NCBI RefSeq assembly: GCF_036346855.1
Contig: NZ_CP107843.1
Location: forward strand, 1-64,000
Length of the DNA: 64,000 nucleotides
Source: Streptomyces europaeiscabiei
GTDB lineage: Bacteria > Actinomycetota > Actinomycetes > Streptomycetales > Streptomycetaceae
Direction of reading: 5' to 3'
Shown here: one piece after another, positions 46,602 through 55,611 of the stretch
Position numbering within the stretch: the stretch's first letter is position 1
Layout: each line of letters starts with the position of its first letter
Position numbers and translations under genes: made by a program
The notes under the pieces: generated by a model
What the model was told of the DNA's origin: nothing
The model's input: the letters and a program-made list of their open reading frames with translations, nothing else
The model's database searches: none

Positions 46602-47528
46602 TCAGGAGACGACGGTGAAGCCGTGCTTCTTGCCGAGGCGCTCGAGGGACGTACGGCCGGGGATGCCGTCGGCGTCGGAGCCGGTGTAGGAGCCGCCGGC
46701 CTTCGAGCGCTGCCAGGCCGCGTACGCCTTGACGGTGCTGGTGCCGTAGTGGCCGTCGGAGAGCAGCTTGCCGAGCAGGCCTTCGTCGACCAGGGCCGCC
46801 TCGACGGTCTTCACGCCGCTGTAGGTGACGGGGGTGCCCTTGGCGGCCGGGTTGGAACGGGCGGCGGCGACCAGCTTGGACAGGTCCACGACCGGCTTGA
46901 CCGGGGTCGGCAGGGTGACCGGGGGCTTGGGGGTGACCTTGCCGAGGCGGGTGTCGACCCGGGCCCGCATGGATTCCATGGTGAAGCCGCGCGGGTCTAC
47001 CTTGCCGGGCTGCCAGTTGAGGTGGCCAATCACCGAACCGGAGTCCCAGCCGTGGTGACGGCAGAGCGCGGCCGCGACGCGCTCGATGGCGTCGAGCTGA
47101 GCGGCGGGCCACGGGTCCTGGCCGTCGCCGAGGTTCTCGCACTCGAAGCCGTAGAAGTGTCTGTTCCCGTCGACGGTGGCCTCGTCGTCGGCGGGCAGCG
47201 TCTTCTCGTCGATGACGGCGCGCAGGACGTCCGGGTCACCGAGGCCAGCGTGGTTTGTACGACCGTAGCCGACGAGGTGGACGCGGCCGTCCTTGGTGAT
47301 GACGCCATGGCACAGGGGGCCGGGGAGACTGGAGTGGCCGTCGCGGCATATCTCCACGGTGCGCTTGGACCCGGAGGTGACGGTGTGGTGGATCATCACA
47401 CCGTGGACGGGGCCCCAAGGGCCCTTGTGGTTGCGGTTGTGGTCCTCCCAGTCGCCGACCTCGACGACGGTGACGCCTTCGTCGAGGAGGGCTTGGAGGA
47501 ACGTGCGGGCTGCGGGCGGGGTGGCCAT
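46602..47528 (-). CDS. Endolysin: N-acetylmuramoyl-L-alanine amidase with C-terminal wall-binding domain
   Basis: The product has 308 residues from an ATG with GGAGG upstream. The N-terminal domain is a type-2 amidase: HGVMIHHTVT (zinc His), HGVITKDGRVHLVGYGRTNH, the HFYGFECENLGDGQ block and GHLNWQPGKVDPRGF (second His and zinc-binding Lys/Asp region). It cleaves the bond between MurNAc and L-Ala. A Pro-rich linker (about 200-215) leads to a C-terminal peptidoglycan-binding segment (VEAALVDEGLLGKLLSDGHY, AYAAWQRSKAGGSYTG). It has no signal peptide and relies on the holin. Confidence 0.9.
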   Translation of the reverse strand: MATPPAARTFLQALLDEGVTVVEVGDWEDHNRNHKGPWGPVHGVMIHHTVTSGSKRTVEICRDGHSSLPGPLCHGVITKDGRVHLVGYGRTNHAGLGDPDVLRAVIDEKTLPADDEATVDGNRHFYGFECENLGDGQDPWPAAQLDAIERVAAALCRHHGWDSGSVIGHLNWQPGKVDPRGFTMESMRARVDTRLGKVTPKPPVTLPTPVKPVVDLSKLVAAARSNPAAKGTPVTYSGVKTVEAALVDEGLLGKLLSDGHYGTSTVKAYAAWQRSKAGGSYTGSDADGIPGRTSLERLGKKHGFTVVS

Positions 47529-47687
47529 GGAACCTCCATAAGAACCGGGCCGTGATACTGAAGCTCTTGGGCTTGTTTTGCCGTTGATTCACAGGCTATG
47601 GCGGTTCGTTGAGGGTGTTCCCCTGCCTCAAGTCGGCGCGAGACCGGCCGGGGGAACGCCAGGGCCGTACGCTCCTACGCTCGCGGT

Positions 47688-47945
47688 ATGCAGCAGACTG
47701 GCCCCGCCCGCACCGTCGTTCTCGCGAAGAACCTTCAGATGTTCCATGCCTGGTGCCGTGAAACCGGGCACAGCCCCCGCGACCCGCGGGTGGTGTACGC
47801 GTCCGGCGAGCACAGGCTTCGCGGCCTGAGGAACGTCGAAATAGTCCGCTACGGCAGCTGGTGGGACCGCCCAGACATCCGCCCACTCGAGGAAGCCGTC
47901 GCGTGGCTGGAAGCCCGCGCCGCGAAGGAGGCCGCCCATGCCTGA
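47688..47945 (+). CDS. Hypothetical protein, first gene of the (+) cassette
   Basis: The product has 85 residues from an ATG. The motif VVLAKNLQMFHAWCRETGHS and VVYASGEHRLRGLRNVEIVR with a WWDRPD run are present; a small alpha/beta fold is likely. The product overlaps the following gene by 8 bases. It begins a four-gene cassette running against the surrounding leftward lysis and tail genes, divergent from the endolysin. The function is unknown. Confidence 0.62.
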   Translation: MQQTGPARTVVLAKNLQMFHAWCRETGHSPRDPRVVYASGEHRLRGLRNVEIVRYGSWWDRPDIRPLEEAVAWLEARAAKEAAHA

Positions 47946-48147
47946 CCCCTCTGCCATCGCCGCCATGCAGCAACAGGTCGCGGCGGCCTGCATGGAGACG
48001 AAGGAACTCATCGCCCCGATCCTCGACTCAGCCGAGGGTGTGAAGGCCGACATGGTCGGGCGCGGCTGGGCCGAGGCGAACGCCGAGCGGGTCGCCACGT
48101 CCTACGTGCAGTCCATGCTCAAGCGTGTGATCGAGGGGGTGTTGTGA
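47938..48147 (+). CDS. Small hypothetical protein, 69 aa
   Basis: The ATG overlaps the end of the previous gene. It is helical and Ala-rich (IAAMQQQVAAACMETKELIA, ERVATSYVQSMLKRVIEGVL), with no membrane segment. It could be a small coiled-coil or DNA-binding protein. It overlaps the next gene by GTGA. Confidence 0.58.
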   Translation: MPDPSAIAAMQQQVAAACMETKELIAPILDSAEGVKADMVGRGWAEANAERVATSYVQSMLKRVIEGVL

Positions 48148-48350
48148 GCAGGCCTGCGAAGGCGCCCCCTGCGCGTCGGATCACGGGGTGGGCTGTGCTG
48201 TCGCTGGTCCCGCTCGTGCTCGTGGCCCTCGCGGCTCTTGCCGGGCAACTCATAGAACTCGTCATCGGCTCATTGATCGCCGCGTTCCTCTGCCTCGCCA
48301 CCTACGTCGGTGTCCGGCTCCTCTCCGACAGGGGGACAGACTGTGGCTGA
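48144..48350 (+). CDS. Small membrane protein with two segments, 68 aa
   Basis: The GTG overlaps the upstream stop. Residues about 14-35 (GWAVLSLVPLVLVALAALAG) and about 38-58 (LVIGSLIAAFLCLATYVGVR) form two membrane helices. In this setting it might be a second holin or anti-holin. It overlaps the last gene of the cassette. Confidence 0.6.
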   Translation: MSRPAKAPPARRITGWAVLSLVPLVLVALAALAGQLIELVIGSLIAAFLCLATYVGVRLLSDRGTDCG

Positions 48351-48579
48351 GCAGAAGGTGGGGCAGCTGCTGGACTCGCTCGGCGTCACGCTGGATTTGG
48401 ACGACGGGGACATGCCGGTCGACGCCCACCTCCTCGTCAAGGTTGTCAAGGCTGACGGAAGCGTGAGCCTCGTCAAGGGCGCCAGTGAATCCCTCGACTG
48501 GATCACCGTGCTCGGTATGCTCACCGCCGCTCTCCACATCGAGAACAGCGGCTATCGCAACGCCCTTGACGAAGAATGA
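48343..48579 (+). CDS. Small hypothetical protein, 78 aa
   Basis: The GTG start has GGGGGAC upstream and overlaps the membrane gene by 8 bases. It contains LDLDDGDMPVDAHLLVKVVK and GASESLDWITVLGMLTAALH, a small alpha/beta fold. It closes the (+) cassette, whose end faces the convergent gene at 48605. Confidence 0.58.
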   Translation: MAEQKVGQLLDSLGVTLDLDDGDMPVDAHLLVKVVKADGSVSLVKGASESLDWITVLGMLTAALHIENSGYRNALDEE

Positions 48580-48604
48580 CCGAGCACCGCGAGTCTGCCC
48601 GTCA

Positions 48605-48883
48605 TCAGGCCGGGACGACCTTCAGGGTGAGGTCTTCGCCGTACGCCTCGCGGTACTGGTCGGGCGTCCAGGTCCGGTCCCCCGCGTAGAAGACCGGCTC
48701 AACCCGGGCGCCGCCGGGGGCGATGGTGTCGGTGAGCAGGGCCCAGGCGACGACGTGGGACGGTGCGGGCATCTGTGCGGTGTCCGTGCCGCGCGGGGCG
48801 AATGCTTCTACTCGCCAGCCAGGCGTCGCCGGGGCCACGCTGAGGATCGTGCCGTGGCCTGATGGGCCCGTGAGAATCGACAT
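48605..48883 (-). CDS. Hypothetical protein downstream of the tail spikes, 92 aa
   Basis: The ATG start has AAGGACACC upstream. It is beta-rich (GTILSVAPATPGWRVEAFAP, WALLTDTIAPGGARVEPVFY) and has PDQYREAYGEDLTL near the end. It sits directly after the spike genes and could be a small tail-associated accessory or chaperone. No family is recognised. Confidence 0.6.
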   Translation of the reverse strand: MSILTGPSGHGTILSVAPATPGWRVEAFAPRGTDTAQMPAPSHVVAWALLTDTIAPGGARVEPVFYAGDRTWTPDQYREAYGEDLTLKVVPA

Positions 48884-48902
48884 TCGGTGTCCTTCTGCCT
48901 CG

Positions 48903-51470
48903 TCAGGTGGCGTAGCCGTACAGCAGGATCCCCGAGCCGGTACCGAAAGCTCCGGCGGTGAAAGCCCCGGCGGTGACGGTGGGAGGGGTTGTCTGGCTCG
49001 CGTCGGTGCCGCCGAATCCGGTGGCGACGGAGGCGAGGACGTCGGCGACGGACCCCTCGGAGACGAGGTTGGGCACGGTCGTCGCCTTGATCATGACGCC
49101 GAGGTAGTGCAGGCCCGTATACGTCGTGGTGTAGGTGGACGCGGCCCCGGCGGTGGTCTGAGCGATCGCCAGCGTCTTCGCGGTGTTGGCGGCCCAGGCT
49201 GCGGTCAGCTGGTCTGCTGTCCTCGCCAGGGCGACCTTCGCCGAGTTGTGGAGCGTGAACCAGTAGTTGGTCGGCGCTGAGGCGGCGGTGCCGCCGGACA
49301 CGAACCCGAGGTTCGAGATGACCTGGCCCTTGGGCAGCCAGATCGGCACCAGGTACAGCGTGCCCGAGGTGGGAGTGTTGCTGGTGCCCGCGCGTAGCCG
49401 TGAGGTGGTCTCGTACCGGCCTGAGGGCCGCATGGCGTTCTCGACTGCCCCGAAGCCCAGGTCGAACGGGCTGGTATCGGGGCCGGTGGACTGGTCGTCC
49501 ACGCCCGTGTCGCTCAGGTCGTTGCCGTAGCGGCGCACGTTCGTGCAGGTCGACGTGATGCCGATACCGGCGGCGACCTCGTTGCCGCTGCCGAACTTGC
49601 GGACCTTGTTCCCTGCGATGAGGAGTCCGTCGGAGCTGGTCGAGCAGCGGATGCCCCACGAGCCGGCCGCCGATCGCGAGGCGCCCTTGATGTAGTTGCC
49701 GGTCACCTGGACGTCGGATCCGCTGAGGACGTGGACGCCGTTGACGCCCGCGTTCTGGATCGTGTTGCTGGCGATGAGGACGCCGGTACCGGTGTCGCAC
49801 GAGATGCCCGACGCGGTCGGTGTGTACACCCGGTTCCCGGTGACGGTGCTGCCGACGATGTTCTGCTGCGAGATGCCCGTGCCGGCCGTGTCCCGGATGG
49901 TGTTGCCCGAGACGGTGTACTGCTCGACGTACTCCAGCCGGATCCCGTTCTGCGAGCCGCTGGTGACGCCGTCGATGACGTTGCCGGTGATCGTGGCGTC
50001 GAGGACCTTGCCGGTGGCCTCGCCCATGAGCAGGATCGCGTCGTCGTGGCCGGTGGTGCCGCGGATGGTGTTGCCGCTGATCGTGATGTTGCGCAGGTCC
50101 TGCGACGCGCTCGTCTGCGTGCCCGCGAGGTTCTTGGTGTCCTCGGTGTCGCCGGTGTCCACCACGCGCATGCGCACGCCCGCGCCGCACCCGGAGATGA
50201 CGTTGCCCTGGATGACGGTGTCGCGCCAGTCGTACCCGCCGACCGCGTACTGGGACAGGCCGTCGAAGGTGTTGCCGATGATGCGGATCCCGGAGTGTCG
50301 GGTGCCGATCGTGGCTGAGTGGGAGCCGATTCCGCGCGGCCACGCGACGGTTCCCGCGGTGCCCGAGGCGCCGACGTAGCAGCCGCGGACCTCGATGTCT
50401 TGGCAGACCGTGTTGTCATACGGTCCGAAGCCACCGAACACCGAGCTGGACTTGGCGAGGTCGATCTGTACGGCCTCGGAGAAGTCCCTCGATCCGGGGT
50501 CGATGTACCCGCGGAACTGGCAGTTCAGGATCCGGCCGGTCTGGACGGAGTTCAGCTCGATGGCGTGGTAGCCGGGGAGGTCCAGGACTTCCGTGTCGCG
50601 GATGGTGATGCCGCGGGCGTGGCCGATGCTCATGCACATGGCGCTCGCGGTGAGCCCGGCGGTGGTGCCGCGCATGTTCCACACGCCGCCCTCGATGAGG
50701 ATGTTGCCGTGCCCTGTGTAGCCGCCGAGGCTCTGGGCCGCGTCGCCGTTGAGGATCATCGTCCCGGCGTAGTTCCGCCGGAACTCTGTGCCGGGCAGGA
50801 GGGTCAGCCGGGTGTTGCCGTAGATCCGGAGGATTGCGCCGATCATGTAGGTGCCGGAGGGGACGATGACCCAGCCGCCGCCCGCCGCAGATGCCGCGCT
50901 CAGTGCGGCATTGATGGCCGTGGCGTCGTTCCCGGTGCCGTTGCCGAGCGCCCCGTACACCTTGGGGTTGTAGATGCGCATGCCGGACATCTGTAGGTTC
51001 TCGGGGGTGAGCGTGCCGGACACGTCCAGGTCGCCCTGAACGTCGAGGTCGTCGACAAGGGAGCTGCCGGTGACGGTCAGCGTCTCCGCGACCAGGTCCG
51101 TCGGGGCCTGGCCGCTGTCGAGTTTTCCGCTGCCGTCGAGCTGCGCCCAGCCGCCGGGCTCTCCGCCGTCGGCGATGAAGTCGGCGAGGATGGAGCCGGT
51201 GTCGGTGGCGGTCATCGCGTAGCGGCGCCCGTACCCGAAGTCGACGTAGAGCAGGGTGACCCCGTCGGGGCCATAGAAGGAAACCGATCCATCGGTGTTC
51301 GCGTTGACGTGCGTGATGGGGTTGGTGCCGAGGTCGGCGAGATCGATGAGTTGGGAGCCGTCGGACGGTGCATCCCAGACGGTGCCGACGGCGAATGGGC
51401 GCAGCTGGAGCTGGTACCCGACGCGTTCCATGGCGAAGTCGGCCGGGCTGCCCCCGAACAGGTGTCTCAT
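48903..51470 (-). CDS. Tail spike/receptor-binding protein with beta-helix, 855 aa
   Basis: The ATG start has GGAAAGG upstream. Residues 1-115 form an anchor (LFGGSPADFAMERVGYQLQL, FYGPDGVTLLYVDFGYGRRY, GSILADFIADGGEPGGWAQL) shared with the neighbouring spike. From about 185 (PKVYGALGNGTGNDATAINA) to about 650 there is a right-handed beta-helix of pectate-lyase type with repeating NTI/GNxI turns (ISGNTIRGTTGHDDAILLM). The C-terminal 170 residues are a beta-sandwich (LYLVPIWLPKGQVISNLGFV). It probably binds and may cut host surface polysaccharide. Confidence 0.82.
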   Translation of the reverse strand: MRHLFGGSPADFAMERVGYQLQLRPFAVGTVWDAPSDGSQLIDLADLGTNPITHVNANTDGSVSFYGPDGVTLLYVDFGYGRRYAMTATDTGSILADFIADGGEPGGWAQLDGSGKLDSGQAPTDLVAETLTVTGSSLVDDLDVQGDLDVSGTLTPENLQMSGMRIYNPKVYGALGNGTGNDATAINAALSAASAAGGGWVIVPSGTYMIGAILRIYGNTRLTLLPGTEFRRNYAGTMILNGDAAQSLGGYTGHGNILIEGGVWNMRGTTAGLTASAMCMSIGHARGITIRDTEVLDLPGYHAIELNSVQTGRILNCQFRGYIDPGSRDFSEAVQIDLAKSSSVFGGFGPYDNTVCQDIEVRGCYVGASGTAGTVAWPRGIGSHSATIGTRHSGIRIIGNTFDGLSQYAVGGYDWRDTVIQGNVISGCGAGVRMRVVDTGDTEDTKNLAGTQTSASQDLRNITISGNTIRGTTGHDDAILLMGEATGKVLDATITGNVIDGVTSGSQNGIRLEYVEQYTVSGNTIRDTAGTGISQQNIVGSTVTGNRVYTPTASGISCDTGTGVLIASNTIQNAGVNGVHVLSGSDVQVTGNYIKGASRSAAGSWGIRCSTSSDGLLIAGNKVRKFGSGNEVAAGIGITSTCTNVRRYGNDLSDTGVDDQSTGPDTSPFDLGFGAVENAMRPSGRYETTSRLRAGTSNTPTSGTLYLVPIWLPKGQVISNLGFVSGGTAASAPTNYWFTLHNSAKVALARTADQLTAAWAANTAKTLAIAQTTAGAASTYTTTYTGLHYLGVMIKATTVPNLVSEGSVADVLASVATGFGGTDASQTTPPTVTAGAFTAGAFGTGSGILLYGYAT

Positions 51471-51547
51471 GTGGGTGGTCCTTTCCGGGGGTCAGGAGAC
51501 GAGGTTCAGGCCCGGGTTCGCGGTGTCCGGGCGCGTTGTCATTCGGA

Positions 51548-53383
51548 TCAGGCGACTCGCTCCGCCTTGAGCGCGCATCCGCCACGCAGGACGGTGTCGC
51601 CCGCGTTCGAGGTGTTCTGCGCCCACAGGAAGGTGATGCTCCCGGCGGTGGCGCCGGTGACGAGGGTGCCTTTGAACGTGGTTCCGGTGCCGGACGCGAA
51701 GGTGACGACGCCGGCCGCCGTGGCCACGCCCACTCCGTCGTTGTCGGTCCACACCATCGAGGCGCCCGCGGGGACCGTCCAGGTGGCGCGGAACCCGCCG
51801 CCGCCGTTGGTCCACACGGCGGGGAGTTCGATGTCGTAGATGGAGTTCGCGGCGACCGGGAGGGTGAGGTGCGGGTCGGCGGTGGGGGTGACGGTGCTCG
51901 CGCGCGGGGTGTCGATGGACTTGACGACGATGGGCGGGATCGCGGCGCCGAGGTTGTCCTTGAAGATCGTGCCCGCGCCCGCGATCTCGACGGCGGAGAC
52001 CGCGAGGGTGCCCTTGGTGATGAGAGCGTTGCCGGTGATGAGGTTCGGGCCGGCGGAGCCGGAGGCCTCTTCACGGATCAGGGAGCGGGTGCGGCCGTTG
52101 GTGGGCGAGGACGCGATCGAGTTCCCGATGACGTTGTTGTCCTTGGTGCCGAACTCCAGGTGGATGCCGGAGACCTGGCCGGTGAGGGAGCCGACCTCGC
52201 CGGGGCTGAAGATGGTGCAGTTGGCGACGACGTTGCCCGTTCCGGCGATGAAGATGGAGTCGCCGGCCGTGCCGTCGAAGTTGCAGTCGACGATCTTTGT
52301 GCTCGAGCAGTCCTGCAGACGGACACCCTTGGTGTTGTTCGTGGCGCCGCCGACGAAGTTGCAGTCGGAGATGAACTGCGTGCCCGCTCGGTCCAGGATG
52401 CAGACGGCGGTGCCGAAGGTGGTGCCGCCCTCGCCGCCGAGGAATTCGAAGTCGCAGGCGATGATCTGGTTTTCGTCGCTGGAGTCCGTGTGGATGCCGC
52501 GGCCGGGGCCGGTGGAGTTCATGGACTGGTCGAAGAGGCAGCCGAAGACGCGGTTGTTGTGGCCGAAGGCGCCGCCGGTCATGCCGCCGAGGTAGAGGGC
52601 GTCGTCGCGGCAGGCGATGAAGTGGATGTTGTCGTAGCGGGAAGCGACCGATCCGGCTGCGTAGATACCGCCGGAGGTTCCGCTGGGGCCCTGCTCGATG
52701 CAGTTTCCGTCGATGGTCAGGTCCCGCATGGTGATGCGGGTGTCGGCTCCCGTCATCTCGAAGACGAAGCAGTCGCTGCCTGCCGCGAGTTTGACCGAGG
52801 TGCCCCAGCCGGATCCGAAGATGGACAGGTCCTGTACGGCGGCGATGGTGATCGGGGAGGACACGAGGTAGGTGCCGTGCGGGAGGTAGAGGGCGGTGCC
52901 GGCCGCAGCCGCGGCGTCGATGGCGCTCTGCAGGGCGATCGTGTCGTCGGCCACGCCGTCGCCGACGGCCCCGAACTCGGCGGCGGTCGCGACGAGCCAG
53001 TCCAGATGGCCGGGCAGGAGGTTGACGTCGATCATGCCGGTGCCGTCCAGGGGCGCCCAGCCGTTCGGCTCTCCCCCGCTGGCGATGAAGTCGGCCAGGA
53101 TCGACCCGGTGTCGGTGGCGGCCATGACGTAACGGCGTCCGTATCCGAAGTCGACGAAGAGGATCGCTTCGCCGTCGGGGCCGTGGAAGGAGACGGCGCC
53201 GTCTTCGTCGGCGGTGACCTCTTCGATCGGCGTGCCGGTCAGGTCGGTCAGGTCGGTGATCTGCGTACCGCCGGTGAGCGCGGTCCATACGGTGCCGACC
53301 GCTCCGGGCCTGAGCTGCAGATCGGTGCCGACGCGCTCCATCGCATAGTCGGAGGGGCTACCTCCGAACAGGTGCCTGGCCAC
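51548..53383 (-). CDS. Second tail spike with shared N-terminal anchor, 611 aa
   Basis: GTG start at 53383. The first 115 residues closely parallel the 855-residue spike (LFGGSPSDYAMERVGTDLQL, FVDFGYGRRYVMAATDTGSI). Then AEFGAVGDGVADDTIALQSA begins a beta-helix of the pectate-lyase/glycosidase type, about 130-430. The C-terminal part (YDIELPAVWTNGGGGFRATW) is a small beta domain. Two spikes on one anchor suggest a branched adhesin or alternate receptors. Confidence 0.82.
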   Translation of the reverse strand: MARHLFGGSPSDYAMERVGTDLQLRPGAVGTVWTALTGGTQITDLTDLTGTPIEEVTADEDGAVSFHGPDGEAILFVDFGYGRRYVMAATDTGSILADFIASGGEPNGWAPLDGTGMIDVNLLPGHLDWLVATAAEFGAVGDGVADDTIALQSAIDAAAAAGTALYLPHGTYLVSSPITIAAVQDLSIFGSGWGTSVKLAAGSDCFVFEMTGADTRITMRDLTIDGNCIEQGPSGTSGGIYAAGSVASRYDNIHFIACRDDALYLGGMTGGAFGHNNRVFGCLFDQSMNSTGPGRGIHTDSSDENQIIACDFEFLGGEGGTTFGTAVCILDRAGTQFISDCNFVGGATNNTKGVRLQDCSSTKIVDCNFDGTAGDSIFIAGTGNVVANCTIFSPGEVGSLTGQVSGIHLEFGTKDNNVIGNSIASSPTNGRTRSLIREEASGSAGPNLITGNALITKGTLAVSAVEIAGAGTIFKDNLGAAIPPIVVKSIDTPRASTVTPTADPHLTLPVAANSIYDIELPAVWTNGGGGFRATWTVPAGASMVWTDNDGVGVATAAGVVTFASGTGTTFKGTLVTGATAGSITFLWAQNTSNAGDTVLRGGCALKAERVA

Positions 53384-53403
53384 AGCGTTCTCGCTTTCTC
53401 AGC

Positions 53404-54420
53404 TCAGGCGAGCCAGTAGGAGCCGTCGATGGTGAGGACGTCACCGGCGCGGATGTTGAAGGGGCGGTTGGTGAGCAGGTTCAGGCTGTTGGGCGTGTCG
53501 AGGACGCTGTTGCCTGTGGACGTGGGGAAGCGAAGTCGGGCGATCTTGTTGGTGCCGTCGGTGGTGGGGAACGTCATGCCGATACCGACCGCTGAGCCCT
53601 CGTCGTTGTCGCTGGTGTAGTTCCACTTGAACAGCGAGCGGAAGGCGGTGGTGCAGGGCAGGCCGGGCGGCAGGGTGACCTGGATCGGCTCGGTGTACTC
53701 GGGCGGGTTCCCGGTCGGGATGAGCTGGATGGTGACGTCTACGCGCTTGCCGACGGCCTGGTAGCGGCCGATGTTCGTGGAGCCGACGCCCCAGTTGATG
53801 GTGGTCTCGGCGGAGTTCCATACGGGGGTGTAGGTGGAGTCGTCGATACCGGCGGTGGCGATCCACCGCCAGGCCGAGCCGTCGCCGACGTACAGCTTCC
53901 CGTTGTCGACCAGGAGCTGGTTGCGGCGGGAGGTGGGGCGTACGCCGGGTACGGCGGGAACAACGCCGCGGTCGGTGAAGTAGCGGCGGTCGGCGACGTT
54001 GACGGCCATGACCACGGTGGAGCCGGCGGCGACGGTGCACTGGGCGAGGGGGATCTCCCAGACCCCGTCCTCCTCCTGGGTGAGAGGGGGCGCGGTCACG
54101 CCGCCTTCCTTGTAGACGGCGGTGACGGAGTTGGCGGACTGGCTGGCGCGCAGCACGACGAGGTCGACGCGGGCGCTACCGCCCGCGTTGGCGGGGACGG
54201 CCAGGTTCTTGGTGGCGTCGTTGTCGTAGTAGAAGCCGTTGACGAAGGCGCGGCCGGTGGCGACGGCGACGGTGGTGGCACCGCTGCCGGTGACCTTCAG
54301 GGTGAGGTCGGCGGCGTCGTCGGCGTGGACGCCGTCCAGGCCCCACCAGCGGGCCATGCGGGACCACTGGAGTTCGGTGGAGATGCTGCTGCCGGTGAAC
54401 GGCCCGGAGAACTCAGCCAT
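53404..54420 (-). CDS. Tail fibre/minor tail protein, 338 aa
   Basis: The ATG at 54420 follows closely on the upstream gene. The N-terminal 100 residues (SGPFTGSSISTELQWSRMAR, VATGRAFVNGFYYDNDATKN) are the pattern of siphovirus upper baseplate/fibre proteins. A middle linker is followed by a C-terminal beta domain (YQAVGKRVDVTIQLIPTGNP, FKWNYTSDNDEGSAVGIGMT) that may bind carbohydrate or the spikes. Confidence 0.75.
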   Translation of the reverse strand: MAEFSGPFTGSSISTELQWSRMARWWGLDGVHADDAADLTLKVTGSGATTVAVATGRAFVNGFYYDNDATKNLAVPANAGGSARVDLVVLRASQSANSVTAVYKEGGVTAPPLTQEEDGVWEIPLAQCTVAAGSTVVMAVNVADRRYFTDRGVVPAVPGVRPTSRRNQLLVDNGKLYVGDGSAWRWIATAGIDDSTYTPVWNSAETTINWGVGSTNIGRYQAVGKRVDVTIQLIPTGNPPEYTEPIQVTLPPGLPCTTAFRSLFKWNYTSDNDEGSAVGIGMTFPTTDGTNKIARLRFPTSTGNSVLDTPNSLNLLTNRPFNIRAGDVLTIDGSYWLA

Positions 54421-54425
54421 GGTGG

Positions 54426-55595
54426 TCAGGCCGCCTTTCGTGTTTTCAGGCGCCCGACGTCCTTCTTGACCTGGGCGATGAGGGCGTAGATGCGGGCGAC
54501 GGGCCCGGTGCCGGTGCTGTCGCCGCCGACGGTCGCGGTCACCTTCGCTCCGTCGGCGGCGGTGCAGGAGAGGGTGACTTCGCGGACGACGTCGGTGTAC
54601 CAGGAGCCGCGGATGTCGGCGGAGACGGTGTCGCCGACGTTGTAGTCGCGGCCGTAGCGCAGCTGGGGGATGTCGATGGGGCTGATGGACAGGGAGCCTT
54701 GGCCTGCGCCGTTGGTGAGGGCTTCCTCGGCGGCCTGGTCCATCTGGGCGGTGAGGTCGACGGAGGCGCTGTCGACGGAGGTCTGGTCGACGAACTGCTC
54801 GAGGACCAGGCCGGGGAAGAGGGGGTCGGTGCGGTCGTAGACGGCGCAGACGCGGGGGGAGGTCTGGCCGCCGGCGACGACGATGGCGCGGGTGCAGGTG
54901 GGCGGGGTGGTGGAGTAGGAGGCGTCGGTGAGGTTGCCCAGGCGGAAGGAGAACCGGGCGGTGCCGGAGGCGTCGACGGGCTCGTACACCTGGAACTCGA
55001 GGCTGGCGCTTTCCTGGACGACCCGGAAGCCGAGGCCGGCGGCGCCTGCGATGTCCTGCAGCACGGTGAGGAGGTTGTCGAACTGGTTGACCTCACGGGT
55101 GATCGTCGGACCGTTCGCGCCGTCGGGGGCGAGGGTGAGCAGCAGGTTCGTGCGGGAGGCGAGGGAGCCGGGTCCGGCATTGAGGTTGACGAGCTGGCGC
55201 ATCGCGGTCTCTGCCACGACCGCGCTGATCTTGTAGACGGGATCGGTCTGCGCGCCGATGAGGGCGGTGGGCTTGGGCCAGCACGTGTACTGGGCGAGGA
55301 GGCCGGTGTCGTCGAGGCCGCTGACGGTGAGCCGCCCGGAGCCTGCGTCGCTGGAGGAGCGCGCCCAGTCGACGGTGCGGATAGGGCCGGACATGACGGT
55401 GTCGCCGTCCGGGGTGCGGATGATCAGCCCGTTGCCCTCGACGAGGAGGGGCGCCTTGGAGGAGTCGGCGGAGACCTCCATGGAGAAGGTGCCGATGGAG
55501 TTGTAGCGCGGCACGAGGGTCAGGGACGTGTAGTCGTCGACCTGGCCGAGGCGCGCGAGGGTGCTGTTGCGGACGTATACGCGCAGCGCGGACAT
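54426..55595 (-). CDS. Minor tail protein, ReqiPepy6 Gp37-like
   Basis: The product has 389 residues from the ATG at 55595. It shows the Gp37-like pattern: VYVRNSTLARLGQVDDYTSL and PRYNSIGTFSMEVSADSSKA at the N-terminus, TRFSFRLGNL-like segments, and the helical C-terminus (ARIYALIAQVKKDVGRLKTR). This family forms the baseplate hub/tail tip (Tal) of actinophages. It lies between the Dit and fibre genes, as expected. Confidence 0.83.
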   Translation of the reverse strand: MSALRVYVRNSTLARLGQVDDYTSLTLVPRYNSIGTFSMEVSADSSKAPLLVEGNGLIIRTPDGDTVMSGPIRTVDWARSSSDAGSGRLTVSGLDDTGLLAQYTCWPKPTALIGAQTDPVYKISAVVAETAMRQLVNLNAGPGSLASRTNLLLTLAPDGANGPTITREVNQFDNLLTVLQDIAGAAGLGFRVVQESASLEFQVYEPVDASGTARFSFRLGNLTDASYSTTPPTCTRAIVVAGGQTSPRVCAVYDRTDPLFPGLVLEQFVDQTSVDSASVDLTAQMDQAAEEALTNGAGQGSLSISPIDIPQLRYGRDYNVGDTVSADIRGSWYTDVVREVTLSCTAADGAKVTATVGGDSTGTGPVARIYALIAQVKKDVGRLKTRKAA

Positions 55596-55611
55596 GGGGT
55601 TCCTCCTCCTT

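Noticed and set aside
51368..53419. 683-residue (+) frame opposite the spikes
   Set aside because: Glycine/valine/aspartate-rich antisense shadow of the spike beta-helices, without any motif.
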